The position numbers were made by a program, and so were the translations under genes. A model generated the notes under the pieces. The model saw only the letters and a list, made by a program, of their open reading frames with translations. It did not search any database and had not been told where the DNA came from. This document shows, piece after piece, positions 6,476 through 13,944 of a DNA stretch of 27,972 bases. The first letter of the stretch is position 1. Each line of letters opens with the position of its first letter. The stretch spans positions 1 through 27,972 of the forward strand of contig BOAV01000026.1 in assembly GCA_026002045.1 (NCBI GenBank). Direction: 5' to 3'. This stretch comes from Spirochaetia bacterium (GTDB taxonomy: Bacteria > Spirochaetota > Spirochaetia > Treponematales > Breznakiellaceae).

Positions 6476-8245
6476 ATGATAACCGAGGATCAGTTTAATA
6501 TTTTGTATTATTTAAAGAAAAATCCCGGCAGTTCCCAGCGGGATATTGCGGGGGCCTGCGGTATATCCCTGGGCAATGTAAACAACCATGTCAAACAACT
6601 CACCGAGCAGGGGCATCTTACCGATGATACCCTTACTGCATCAGGACTTACCATTCTGGATAACTTTAAGGTTGATAACGCCGTCATCCTTGCGGCGGGA
6701 ATGTCCTCCCGGCTGGCGCCTCTTTCTTACGACAAGCCCAAGGGCCTTTTAATCGTGAAAGGGGAGGTGATGATTGAACGACAGATCCGGCAGCTTAAGG
6801 AAGCGGGGATTTCGGGCATCACCGTTGTGGTCGGGTATATGAAGGAACAGTTTTTCTACCTGAAAAGCAAATTCGGCGTTGATATTGTTGTCAATGATGA
6901 GTATAACACCAAAAACAACACGTCATCCATTATCCGGGTTAAGGATAAACTGAAAAACACCTATATTGTGTATTCCGATCTCTACTTCGCCAAAAACGTA
7001 TTTAAGAGTCATGTGTACGCTTCTTACTACCCGTCAAAAATGCGCTACGGCTATTCAAACGACTACGGTTACACCGCCGACCGGAGCGGCAGAATCACCG
7101 CCATGACCACCTACAGTTGTGACGAGCTTGGTCTGGTTGGGGAGATTTACCTGGACCGGGAAACATCATCCCGTTTTGTCTTTCATCTGGAAAAGGAATA
7201 TCAGATTCCGGCGGTTCAGCATGAGCTCCTGGATGGCATTCTGATGCGCCACCTTAAGGACATTGAATTGTACACCAGGGTTTATGATGAGGATACGGTG
7301 CATCAATTCGACACCTTTGAGGAACTGCGGGCCTTTGATCCTGATTTTATCGCCAACATCGATTCCCCTATTATCGGGAATATCTGTTCCGTGCTGAAAT
7401 GCGAACGGAACAGTATTACTATTCTGGGACCCCTCAAGACCGGGTACACCAATACTTCCTTTATTTTTGAACAGGGCGGCAGGAAGTATATCTACCGTCA
7501 CCCGGGGATAGGTACGGAAACCTACATCAACCGGAAGTGTGAGGCCTTTGCCGAAGAAAACGCCAAGCGGATGGGGATCGATAAAACGGTTATCCATATC
7601 GATCACGAAAGCGGCTGGAAAATATCTCACTTTATCGAAGGCTGCCGGGACATGAACCTGGAAAACAAGGATGAGCTAAAAAAGGCCATGGGGCTCCTCA
7701 AAAAACTGCACGATGAAAAATTGCAGTTCGACTGGGATTTTAACCCCATTGAGCGGGTGGAAGAACACATAAACGCCATGAAAAGCGCAGGCAAAAATGT
7801 GTCCGAATTTACCGAACAGCACAAGCGTATGCAGAAACTCTACAACTACACCGAGCAGGACGGATACGGCAGGGTTCTCTGCCATAACGACACCTGGTAT
7901 CTCAATTACCTGGTGAACAACGACCTTTTCCTGCTTATCGACTGGGAATACGCCGGTATGGGGGACCCTTCGGCAGATGTGGCGAATTTTACCGCCGGGG
8001 TCAACTTCAATGAAGCGCAGTTTACCGAACTGTGCGAACTCTACGAGGGCCATCCCCTTTCGGAAAAAGAAAAACGCCACTTTTTCGGTTACCGGGGCCT
8101 GATGATGTACTACTGGTTTGTCTGGGCGGTCAGGCAGGAGTTCCAGGGCATCATGGTGGGGGAGTATTTGCAGATGTGGTACGAAGCGGCGGAGGAATAC
8201 TCCGCCAAAGCATTAACCATGTATGAACAAAAAGGAGCAAAATAA
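6476..8245 (+). CDS. licCA: HTH-LicC-LicA fusion: CTP:phosphocholine cytidylyltransferase / choline kinase
   Basis: Three domains are joined in 589 residues. Residues 1-62 form a winged-helix region (DQFNILYYLKKNPGSSQRDI, recognition helix near SLGNVNNHVKQL). Residues 67-295 form a nucleotidyltransferase with AVILAAGMSSRLAPLSYDKP, as in LicC, which makes CDP-choline from CTP and phosphocholine. Residues 300-589 form a LicA-type kinase with GYTNTSFIF (323-331), the catalytic HNDTWYLNYL (H470, D472, N477) and IDWEYAG (D489). The protein should phosphorylate choline or ethanolamine and then activate it. LicC-LicA fusions are known from treponemes that make phosphatidylcholine by the CDP-choline route. 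The start ATG follows AGGAGG. The next gene overlaps by one base. Choline versus ethanolamine cannot be read from the sequence. Confidence 0.88.
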   Translation: MITEDQFNILYYLKKNPGSSQRDIAGACGISLGNVNNHVKQLTEQGHLTDDTLTASGLTILDNFKVDNAVILAAGMSSRLAPLSYDKPKGLLIVKGEVMIERQIRQLKEAGISGITVVVGYMKEQFFYLKSKFGVDIVVNDEYNTKNNTSSIIRVKDKLKNTYIVYSDLYFAKNVFKSHVYASYYPSKMRYGYSNDYGYTADRSGRITAMTTYSCDELGLVGEIYLDRETSSRFVFHLEKEYQIPAVQHELLDGILMRHLKDIELYTRVYDEDTVHQFDTFEELRAFDPDFIANIDSPIIGNICSVLKCERNSITILGPLKTGYTNTSFIFEQGGRKYIYRHPGIGTETYINRKCEAFAEENAKRMGIDKTVIHIDHESGWKISHFIEGCRDMNLENKDELKKAMGLLKKLHDEKLQFDWDFNPIERVEEHINAMKSAGKNVSEFTEQHKRMQKLYNYTEQDGYGRVLCHNDTWYLNYLVNNDLFLLIDWEYAGMGDPSADVANFTAGVNFNEAQFTELCELYEGHPLSEKEKRHFFGYRGLMMYYWFVWAVRQEFQGIMVGEYLQMWYEAAEEYSAKALTMYEQKGAK

Positions 8246-9420
8246 TGGCAATTGTGGGTACTATCGTTGTGTATGTGATTATGGCGTGTCTGGTCCTGGG
8301 GGCGGCCGCCTCAATTTTGCAGCCGGGCAGTGAATTGGGCAAACAGTTTACCGAAGGAATTTTTTCTGTGGGGCCGATTTTTCTGTCCGTGGCGGGTATA
8401 TTCGCTTCCGTGCCCTATATCAGTCAATTCATCAACTATGTGTTCGGCCCGCTGTACGAACTGGCGGGGGCCGATGCATCCATGGCGGCGACCACCATTA
8501 TCGCAGTGGACATGGGCGGCTATCAGCTTGCGGAAGCATTGGCCCACACCAGGGAGAACTGGATCATGGCCATGCTTACCGGTTTTATGGTCGGCGCAAC
8601 GATTGTGTTTACCGTACCCATCGGTCTGTATATGATCCCCAAGGAAAAAGAAAACGCCTTTGCCCTGGGGATCATGTGCGGTATCCTGACGGTGCCGATT
8701 GGTGTGTTGATTTCCAGTGTGATCATCGCCCTGTCAAATCCCTGGATACGTGACACCATCTCTGTCGGCGGCCCAGCGAATTATCAGTTGATGATGGAGT
8801 ACGCCGCCATCTTTAGAAACCTCGTGCCGCTCATCATCATTTGTGTGCTGATAGCCCTGGGGCTGCTGTTTATCCGCAGTATCATGATTAGGGCCTTTAA
8901 AATATTCGGCAAGTTTATTGAGGTGGGTGCGAAAATCGTACTGGTCCTGAGCATCGTAGAATACTTTACCGGCATATTCAGCAGGATCTTCGGCGGCTGG
9001 GGCTTTGCCCCGATTATCGCGGAGCCTACCAACATGGAACGGGCGCTGGAAATCTCAGGCTATATCGGGATGATGCTCGCCGGGGCCTTCCCCATGGTAT
9101 ACCTGATCAAGACCTATCTGGAAAAGCCCCTGGGCAAGCTCGGCAAGGTCCTCAACCTGAGTCCCCAGGCGACGGCGGGCATTCTGGCTGCCTCCGCGAA
9201 TGTGCTGGCCCTGTTCCCCCTCACCAAGGACATGAAAAGCCGGGATGTTACCAAGGCTACCGCCTTTGCGGTTTGCGGCGCCTTCCTCTTCGGCGACCAT
9301 CTGTCATTCATGGCGAATTTCCAGCCCACTTTGATTGTGCCGCTCATGGCCGGGAAATTTATCGCCGCCTGCGTGGCGGTGGCCTTCGCGAGCCTGCTGC
9401 TACGGAAGTCCGAGGCGTAA
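8245..9420 (+). CDS. eutH: EutH-like ethanolamine/choline permease
   Basis: This 391-residue protein is hydrophobic throughout, with about ten to eleven membrane helices, and resembles EutH, the inner-membrane protein linked to ethanolamine uptake. Supporting segments are AVDMGGYQLAEALA near residue 90, MCGILTVPIGVLIS and the C-terminal FAVCGAFLFGDHLSFMANF. It overlaps licCA by one base (TAATG) behind AAGGAG and directly precedes a second licC. There is no eut operon around it, so it most likely brings in ethanolamine or choline for the flanking kinase and cytidylyltransferases, in the place that LicB takes in Haemophilus. The substrate is inferred from position. Confidence 0.85.
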   Translation: MAIVGTIVVYVIMACLVLGAAASILQPGSELGKQFTEGIFSVGPIFLSVAGIFASVPYISQFINYVFGPLYELAGADASMAATTIIAVDMGGYQLAEALAHTRENWIMAMLTGFMVGATIVFTVPIGLYMIPKEKENAFALGIMCGILTVPIGVLISSVIIALSNPWIRDTISVGGPANYQLMMEYAAIFRNLVPLIIICVLIALGLLFIRSIMIRAFKIFGKFIEVGAKIVLVLSIVEYFTGIFSRIFGGWGFAPIIAEPTNMERALEISGYIGMMLAGAFPMVYLIKTYLEKPLGKLGKVLNLSPQATAGILAASANVLALFPLTKDMKSRDVTKATAFAVCGAFLFGDHLSFMANFQPTLIVPLMAGKFIAACVAVAFASLLLRKSEA

Positions 9421-10212
9421 ATGATGGAACTAACCAGAAAACAGTTTACGACCTTGAGTTCTTTGGCGGAAAGAGGAGAATGCACCGATGCGGACATCGC
9501 CGCCCTGGAGCCATACCGGGCTAAGCGGGCGGTTTTTATCGCCGCAGGCTTCGGCTCCCGGATGGTTCCCATCACCCTTAACACTCCCAAGCCCCTGATC
9601 CGGGTGAAGGGGATGCGAATAATTGATACCCTGCTGGATGCGGTGATTGCCGCAGGGATTGAAGAAATTTATATTGTCCGGGGCTATTTGGGGGAACAGT
9701 TCGATCAGCTTTTGTACAAATATCCTTCTATACGATTTGTGGAAAATCCCCTGTACAACGAGACGAACAATATTTCTTCCGCCCTCTGCGCCCGGTATTT
9801 TTTCAAAAATGCCTATGTGTTTGAGTCGGACCTGCTTTTGCGTAACCCCGCATTGATAACAAAATATCAATACACCAGCAATATCCTCGGGGTTCCGGTA
9901 CAGGAAACCGATGACTGGTACCTTAAAACAACAGACGGCGTCATATCGGAAATGGGACAGGGCGGCAGGGATTGCTACCATTGGTATGGCATTTCATACT
10001 GGACAGAGCGGGATGGGGCGCTGCTGGCGGAACACCTCAAACAGGCTTTCGACAAGGTTGAGGGGGCGCGGGGGCGAATTTGGGACTACACGCCCCTGGA
10101 TTACTTTAAAAAAGACTACCGGGTGGAAGTCCGGGAATGTACCTTCGATGATATCATCGAAATCGATACTTTTTCTGAGTTAAAGAAGCTGGATGAGACC
10201 TACCGGGTTTAA
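9421..10212 (+). CDS. licC: Second LicC-like nucleotidyltransferase
   Basis: The 263-residue protein has the nucleotidyltransferase signature AVFIAAGFGSRMVPITLNTPKPLIRV (start near residue 37) and the ENPLYNETNNISSAL segment seen in LicC-type cytidylyltransferases. Its first 30 residues (LTRKQFTTLSSLAERGECTD) align by eye with the start of the winged helix of LicCA but the recognition helix is missing, so it seems to be a paralogue with a shortened leader domain. It has no kinase domain. It begins right after the eutH stop; the ATG at 9424 is an equally good start. It probably activates phosphocholine, phosphoethanolamine or a related phospho-alcohol with CTP. Its stop overlaps the stop of convergent uppP. 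Confidence 0.82.
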   Translation: MMELTRKQFTTLSSLAERGECTDADIAALEPYRAKRAVFIAAGFGSRMVPITLNTPKPLIRVKGMRIIDTLLDAVIAAGIEEIYIVRGYLGEQFDQLLYKYPSIRFVENPLYNETNNISSALCARYFFKNAYVFESDLLLRNPALITKYQYTSNILGVPVQETDDWYLKTTDGVISEMGQGGRDCYHWYGISYWTERDGALLAEHLKQAFDKVEGARGRIWDYTPLDYFKKDYRVEVRECTFDDIIEIDTFSELKKLDETYRV

Positions 10213-11030
10213 AAAAACACATGGCTTATCTGCTGATCCATCAGTACCAGCGCCCCCAGGATGCCCGTGTATATGGCAAACCCCAACAGTGACCGTTCCC
10301 GGACAATTTTCAGCATCAGCCGGATCGAGAAGAAGCCCACCACGGCGGCAGCCACGGTGCCGGCGATAATCGGCAGCGCCCCGATGCCGCTCCCCGCTGC
10401 TGCTCCGCCGCCATCCGCCAAATCCTTCACCTGTAAAACCAGGGCTCCCAGAATCGCCGGAATGGACAGCAAAAAGGAGAACCGGGCGGCAAAATCACGG
10501 TTCAGCCCGCGGGAAAGTGCCCCTGAAAGGGTAGCGCCGGACCGGGAAACCCCGGGGATAATCGCCACACCCTGGAGGATGCCGACAACCAGGGCGTCCG
10601 GCCAACGGATATCATCCTTTCCTTTAAGACCACCGGCACTGCCTGCACCCATCCGCCGGGAAAGCAATTCCGAGACGGTCAGGAGCGCCGCCGTAATCAG
10701 GAAGGCACAGCCCAGGAAAGACCCGGAAGCAAAGGCTGCCTCAATAAGATCCTTTCCCGCAAGGGCGATAATGACCGCCGGCAGGGTCGCCAGAATCAGG
10801 TAACCGGTCAGGGGCTGAATGGGCCGCCGCAGAATATCCCGGATATCTTTCCATAACACCACAAAGACCGCCGCTAGGGTGCCCACATGGACCATGGTAT
10901 CGAAAAAGAGGGCGGGTTCCGAAATTTTCAAAATTTTCTGAAAAAGAACCAGATGGCCGGAGCTGCTCACGGGCAAAAATTCGGTAATGCCCTGGATTGC
11001 CCCCAGGAGGATGGCCTCAAATGTACTCAT
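10209..11030 (-). CDS. uppP: Undecaprenyl-diphosphate phosphatase
   Basis: UppP (BacA) dephosphorylates undecaprenyl diphosphate to recycle the lipid carrier for peptidoglycan and surface polysaccharides. The start is the ATG at 11030, giving 273 residues; the frame is open further but without similarity. The two catalytic motifs are clear: QGITEFLPVSSSGH (residues 13-26, with E17) and PGVSRSGATLSG (159-170). About eight membrane helices are visible. A TATAAT lies on the minus strand at 11048-11043, only about a dozen bases from the ATG, so the leader would be very short and I see no Shine-Dalgarno. It converges on licC with a four-base overlap of the stops and no terminator in between. Confidence 0.96.
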   Translation of the reverse strand: MSTFEAILLGAIQGITEFLPVSSSGHLVLFQKILKISEPALFFDTMVHVGTLAAVFVVLWKDIRDILRRPIQPLTGYLILATLPAVIIALAGKDLIEAAFASGSFLGCAFLITAALLTVSELLSRRMGAGSAGGLKGKDDIRWPDALVVGILQGVAIIPGVSRSGATLSGALSRGLNRDFAARFSFLLSIPAILGALVLQVKDLADGGGAAAGSGIGALPIIAGTVAAAVVGFFSIRLMLKIVRERSLLGFAIYTGILGALVLMDQQISHVFF

Positions 11031-11077
11031 GATGATACAATAATTATATTGTCCGGGTAATTCAAGCGGCCCGCACA

Positions 11078-11094
11078 TGTTCATATTTTGAACA
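11078..11094. promoter_or_regulatory. Palindrome TGTTCA-N5-TGAACA upstream of uppP
   Basis: Two perfect 6-base arms are separated by TATTT. The element lies about 30 bases upstream of the uppP -10 box and resembles a binding site for a dimeric regulator. The same half-sites frame the licCA promoter. Confidence 0.45.
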
Positions 11095-11114
11095 ACATTT
11101 ATGCGGAATGTTGT
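11092..11114. promoter_or_regulatory. Palindrome ACAACATT-N7-AATGTTGT
   Basis: Two perfect 8-base arms are separated by seven bases. The left arm shares three bases with the end of the preceding palindrome. Lying between leftward uppP and the rightward vanZ-like gene, it could be a second operator. No T tract follows, so a terminator is unlikely. Confidence 0.5.
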
Positions 11115-11264
11115 AATTCCCGAATAAGTATGCTATGTTGTTTTTGACACAGCGGCCCCCGGAAAAATCCTTAAAATGGTATTGGGGGCGCGAATCCGGC
11201 AAGCCTGTTTCGGCGGCGGCTGGGTTCTTTTAGCCTTAATGGGGCCAAATTTTGCCTTTCCGGA

Positions 11265-11280
11265 TGGAATTTATATTCCA
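11265..11280. promoter_or_regulatory. Palindrome TGGAAT-N4-ATTCCA before the vanZ-like gene
   Basis: Perfect 6-base arms are separated by TTAT, 38 bases before the ATG of the VanZ-like gene; a further TGGAAT lies at 11288-11293. The same hexamer recurs twice upstream of the ATPase gene (11768 and 11791). It could be an operator shared by both genes. Confidence 0.35.
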
Positions 11281-11318
11281 GTCTGAATGGAATAGGTTTG
11301 TTCATTAGAAAAAACAAT

Positions 11319-11744
11319 ATGAAAGTGACCCAAAAGCACAAATTGTTCAAGATTCTGGTTAGAATCCCCGCCATTCTGGTTATCGCCGGGATTTGGTTCC
11401 TTTCCTCCCGGAGCATCCTCCCGCAGCCTAAAGGGATTCTGGGTTTTGACAAGTTCCAGCATCTTCTGGCCTACTTTGTCTTGGCCTGTGCGGCCGGTCT
11501 TTGGTTCCCTCGCCAAAAATGGCAGCGTCCCGGCGTCGCCCTCCTGCTGCTTGCCGCTGTTATCAGCTCCGTCTACGGCATCATCGACGAAATTCACCAA
11601 TCCTTCGTTCCCGGCCGTGACTGTAACATCTGGGACTGGTTAGCAGATACCATTGGCGCCCTCCTCGGCGCAGGGACCATGAAGTTTTCGGCGCTTAAGT
11701 TGAAGCGGAAAGAAGAAACAAGTGAAACAGACAGTGTTGAGTAG
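11319..11744 (+). CDS. VanZ-like membrane protein
   Basis: This 141-residue protein has four membrane segments (about residues 13-30, 46-64, 72-89 and 105-120) and the two VanZ family signatures DKFQHLLAYFVLA (44-56) and IDEIHQSFVPGRDCN followed by WDWLADTIGALLG. VanZ proteins are small membrane proteins of unclear biochemical role; the founding member gives low-level teicoplanin resistance. The start is the ATG at 11319; a TTG 21 bases upstream is in frame and also possible. No strong ribosome site precedes either. It stands alone, 81 bases before the next gene. A role in cell-envelope work fits its position between uppP and the glycan genes but is not shown. Confidence 0.85.
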   Translation: MKVTQKHKLFKILVRIPAILVIAGIWFLSSRSILPQPKGILGFDKFQHLLAYFVLACAAGLWFPRQKWQRPGVALLLLAAVISSVYGIIDEIHQSFVPGRDCNIWDWLADTIGALLGAGTMKFSALKLKRKEETSETDSVE

Positions 11745-11767
11745 ACTGTAAAATATTTCGTTGGCAT

Positions 11768-11825
11768 TGGAATATATACTTCATTACTACTGGAATATTT
11801 TGAAAAGTTAGCTTATATTTAAGCT
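11768..11825 (+). promoter_or_regulatory. Leader of the glycan operon: direct repeat and start-abutting palindrome
   Basis: TGGAATAT occurs at 11768-11775 and again at 11791-11798, 23 bases apart. A perfect palindrome AGCTTA-TATT-TAAGCT occupies 11810-11825 and ends right at the ATG at 11826. No Shine-Dalgarno sequence is visible. In RNA the palindrome would form a small hairpin next to the start codon; in DNA it could be an operator. Confidence 0.4.
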
Positions 11826-13049
11826 ATGAAAATATCGACGTTGCAGGAAGTCGGCATAGACCAGAAGGCGGCTTTGGACGAGCAAGGCTCGGGGCTTAGG
11901 CGAAACAGTTTGTCGGAGTTGCCGGATATCCGGAGCCATGCTCTGGTCGTCAGCGGCATACGGCGCTGCGGAAAAAGCACCCTGCTCTATCAGTTTGTCA
12001 AAAAATTGGGGCGGCCCTTTTTCTATTTTAATTTTGACGATCTCCGCCTCTATGATTTTTCCGTGGCGGATTTTGGGCTGCTGGACCGGGTCATTGCCGA
12101 TTCCGGCGCCCGGCTGCTTTTTTTTGACGAAATCCAGTCGGCGGAGCGTTGGGAACTCTATGTCAGGCAGAAACTGGACGAGGGTTTCCAGGTCATCATA
12201 ACCGGCTCCAATGCCTCCCTCCTTAGCCGGGAGCTGGGCAGCAAGCTGACCGGCAGGCATCTGTCAAAAGAACTTTTTCCCTTTTCTTACGATGAATATT
12301 GCGGTTTTACCGGTCAGGCCGCCAGCGCGGCGTCCCTGGACACATATCTGGAAAAGGGCGGCTTTCCCGAATATCTTAAAACCGGCAATGCGGAAGTTCT
12401 GACCCAGCTTCAGCAGGATATTTTGTACCGGGACATTGCGGCCCGTTACGGGCTTCGGGATGCGGCCTCCTTGCACCGCCTTTTCGGGTACCTCGTGTCC
12501 AATGCGGCCCAACTGGTATCCCCCAGCAAGCTGCTTTCCGTGGCGGGGGTCAAATCGGCCACCACGGTGCTTGAATACTTTTCCTATTTTGAAGCGGCCT
12601 ACCTGATTCACTTGGTACCCTGTTTTGCCTGGTCCGCCAAGGCCCGGAGCCTTGCGCCCAAGAAACTGTACATCGCCGATCCGGGGATCATCAAAACCGG
12701 TTCCGCGTCCTTTTCCGGCAATTTGGGCGCCCTGCTGGAAAACTTTGTCTTTACCAGCCTGCGGCCCTATACCTGGGACCTTTTTTATTTTGCTGACAAA
12801 GACGGGGAGTGCGATTTCATCGTGAATCCCCACGGGCAGCACCCCATTTGTGTTCAGGTTACCCTGGAGCTGACGACGGATGATGAGGCCCGTGAAATAC
12901 AGGGCCTTCTGGCGGCGCTTAAATTTTTCGGGCAGGACGAGGGAATCATCCTTACCCGGAACACCGAGGATATTATCCTGGAACAGGGAAAGCGGATTCA
13001 GGTTATCCCTGCCTGGAAATATGACTTTGCGGGAAACGGCATTAAATGA
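11826..13049 (+). CDS. AAA-type ATPase with DUF4143 C-terminal domain
   Basis: The 407-residue protein has the two-part design of the widespread ATPase/DUF4143 family. The N-terminal ATPase shows Walker A SGIRRCGKST (residues 43-52), Walker B LLFFDEIQ (97-104) with D101 and E102, and ITGSNASLLS (125-134). The C-terminal DUF4143 part includes GALLENFVF near residue 293 and a nuclease-like FADKDGECDFIV segment, reminiscent of the restriction-endonuclease fold. The biological role of the family is unknown. Its stop overlaps the rmlA start (ATGA), an odd partner for a sugar gene; it may be a recent insertion at the head of the operon or have an unrecognised link to it. Confidence 0.88.
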   Translation: MKISTLQEVGIDQKAALDEQGSGLRRNSLSELPDIRSHALVVSGIRRCGKSTLLYQFVKKLGRPFFYFNFDDLRLYDFSVADFGLLDRVIADSGARLLFFDEIQSAERWELYVRQKLDEGFQVIITGSNASLLSRELGSKLTGRHLSKELFPFSYDEYCGFTGQAASAASLDTYLEKGGFPEYLKTGNAEVLTQLQQDILYRDIAARYGLRDAASLHRLFGYLVSNAAQLVSPSKLLSVAGVKSATTVLEYFSYFEAAYLIHLVPCFAWSAKARSLAPKKLYIADPGIIKTGSASFSGNLGALLENFVFTSLRPYTWDLFYFADKDGECDFIVNPHGQHPICVQVTLELTTDDEAREIQGLLAALKFFGQDEGIILTRNTEDIILEQGKRIQVIPAWKYDFAGNGIK

Positions 13050-13921
13050 AAGGCATCATCCTTGCCGGGGGTGCGGGCACCCGGCTCTATCCCATTACCC
13101 GTGCGGTTTCCAAGCAGATCCTGCCCCTCTACGACAAGCCCATGATCTACTATCCCCTGTCGGTGCTGATGCTTGCGGGTATTCGGGAAGTGCTGATCAT
13201 CTCCACTCCCCGCGACCTGCCCCTGTTCCGGGAGCTTTTCGATGATGGCATTTGGCTGGGGATGCGTTTTGAGTATCAGGTCCAGGAGAGTCCCCGGGGC
13301 CTTGCGGACGCCTTCATTTTGGGCGCTGATTTTATCGGCAACGACAGCTGCGCCCTGGTACTGGGGGATAACGTCTTTTACGGCCGGGGATTCAGCGGGA
13401 CATTGCGGGAGACCGCCGCTAAAGTCGAAAAGTCCGGGGGCGGGGCGATCTTTGGCTATTACGTGAAGGACCCCGCCGCCTATGGGGTGGTGGAATTTGA
13501 CGCGCAGGGCACAGCCCTCTCGATAGAGGAAAAGCCTCTGGCCCCCAAATCCCATTACGCGGTGCCGGGGTTGTATTTTTACGATAACGATGTGGTGAAG
13601 ATCGCAAGGGACATCAGGCCCTCCGCCCGCGGAGAAATCGAGATCACCGCAGTAAACAACGCCTACCTGAACCAGGGGCGGCTTTCGGTAGAAGTTCTTG
13701 GCCGGGGCATGGCATGGCTGGACACCGGCACCTACGACGGGCTCCTTGAGGCTTCAAACTTCATCGCGACGATTCAAAAACGGCAGGGCATGTACGTGTC
13801 CTGCATCGAAGAAATTGCCTATGCCAACCGCTGGATCTCCCGTGATGATCTGTTACGGCTCGCAGCTTCCTATAAAACAGAATATGGCGAATACCTTAGC
13901 TATGTGGCGGAAAACCTTTAA
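13046..13921 (+). CDS. rmlA: Glucose-1-phosphate thymidylyltransferase
   Basis: RmlA joins dTTP and glucose-1-phosphate to dTDP-glucose, the first step of dTDP-L-rhamnose synthesis. The 291 residues carry ILAGGAGTRLYPIT (5-18), the substrate region SKQILPLYDKPMIYYPL (22-38), LVLGDNVFYG (105-113) and IEEKP near 160, with length and motifs typical of the family. It starts inside the end of the ATPase gene. rmlC follows after 23 bases. Confidence 0.97.
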   Translation: MKGIILAGGAGTRLYPITRAVSKQILPLYDKPMIYYPLSVLMLAGIREVLIISTPRDLPLFRELFDDGIWLGMRFEYQVQESPRGLADAFILGADFIGNDSCALVLGDNVFYGRGFSGTLRETAAKVEKSGGGAIFGYYVKDPAAYGVVEFDAQGTALSIEEKPLAPKSHYAVPGLYFYDNDVVKIARDIRPSARGEIEITAVNNAYLNQGRLSVEVLGRGMAWLDTGTYDGLLEASNFIATIQKRQGMYVSCIEEIAYANRWISRDDLLRLAASYKTEYGEYLSYVAENL

Positions 13922-13944
13922 AAAGATCCCGCAGGAGTTTATCT

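Noticed and set aside
11144..11177. TTGACA followed by TAAAAT as a promoter for the vanZ-like gene
   Set aside because: The spacing is 22 bases, too long for a normal sigma-70 type promoter; no better -10 box lies at the right distance.
12264..12842. Minus-strand open frame of 192 codons opposite the DUF4143 ATPase
   Set aside because: No start signal and no domain; the plus-strand gene with Walker motifs explains the stretch.
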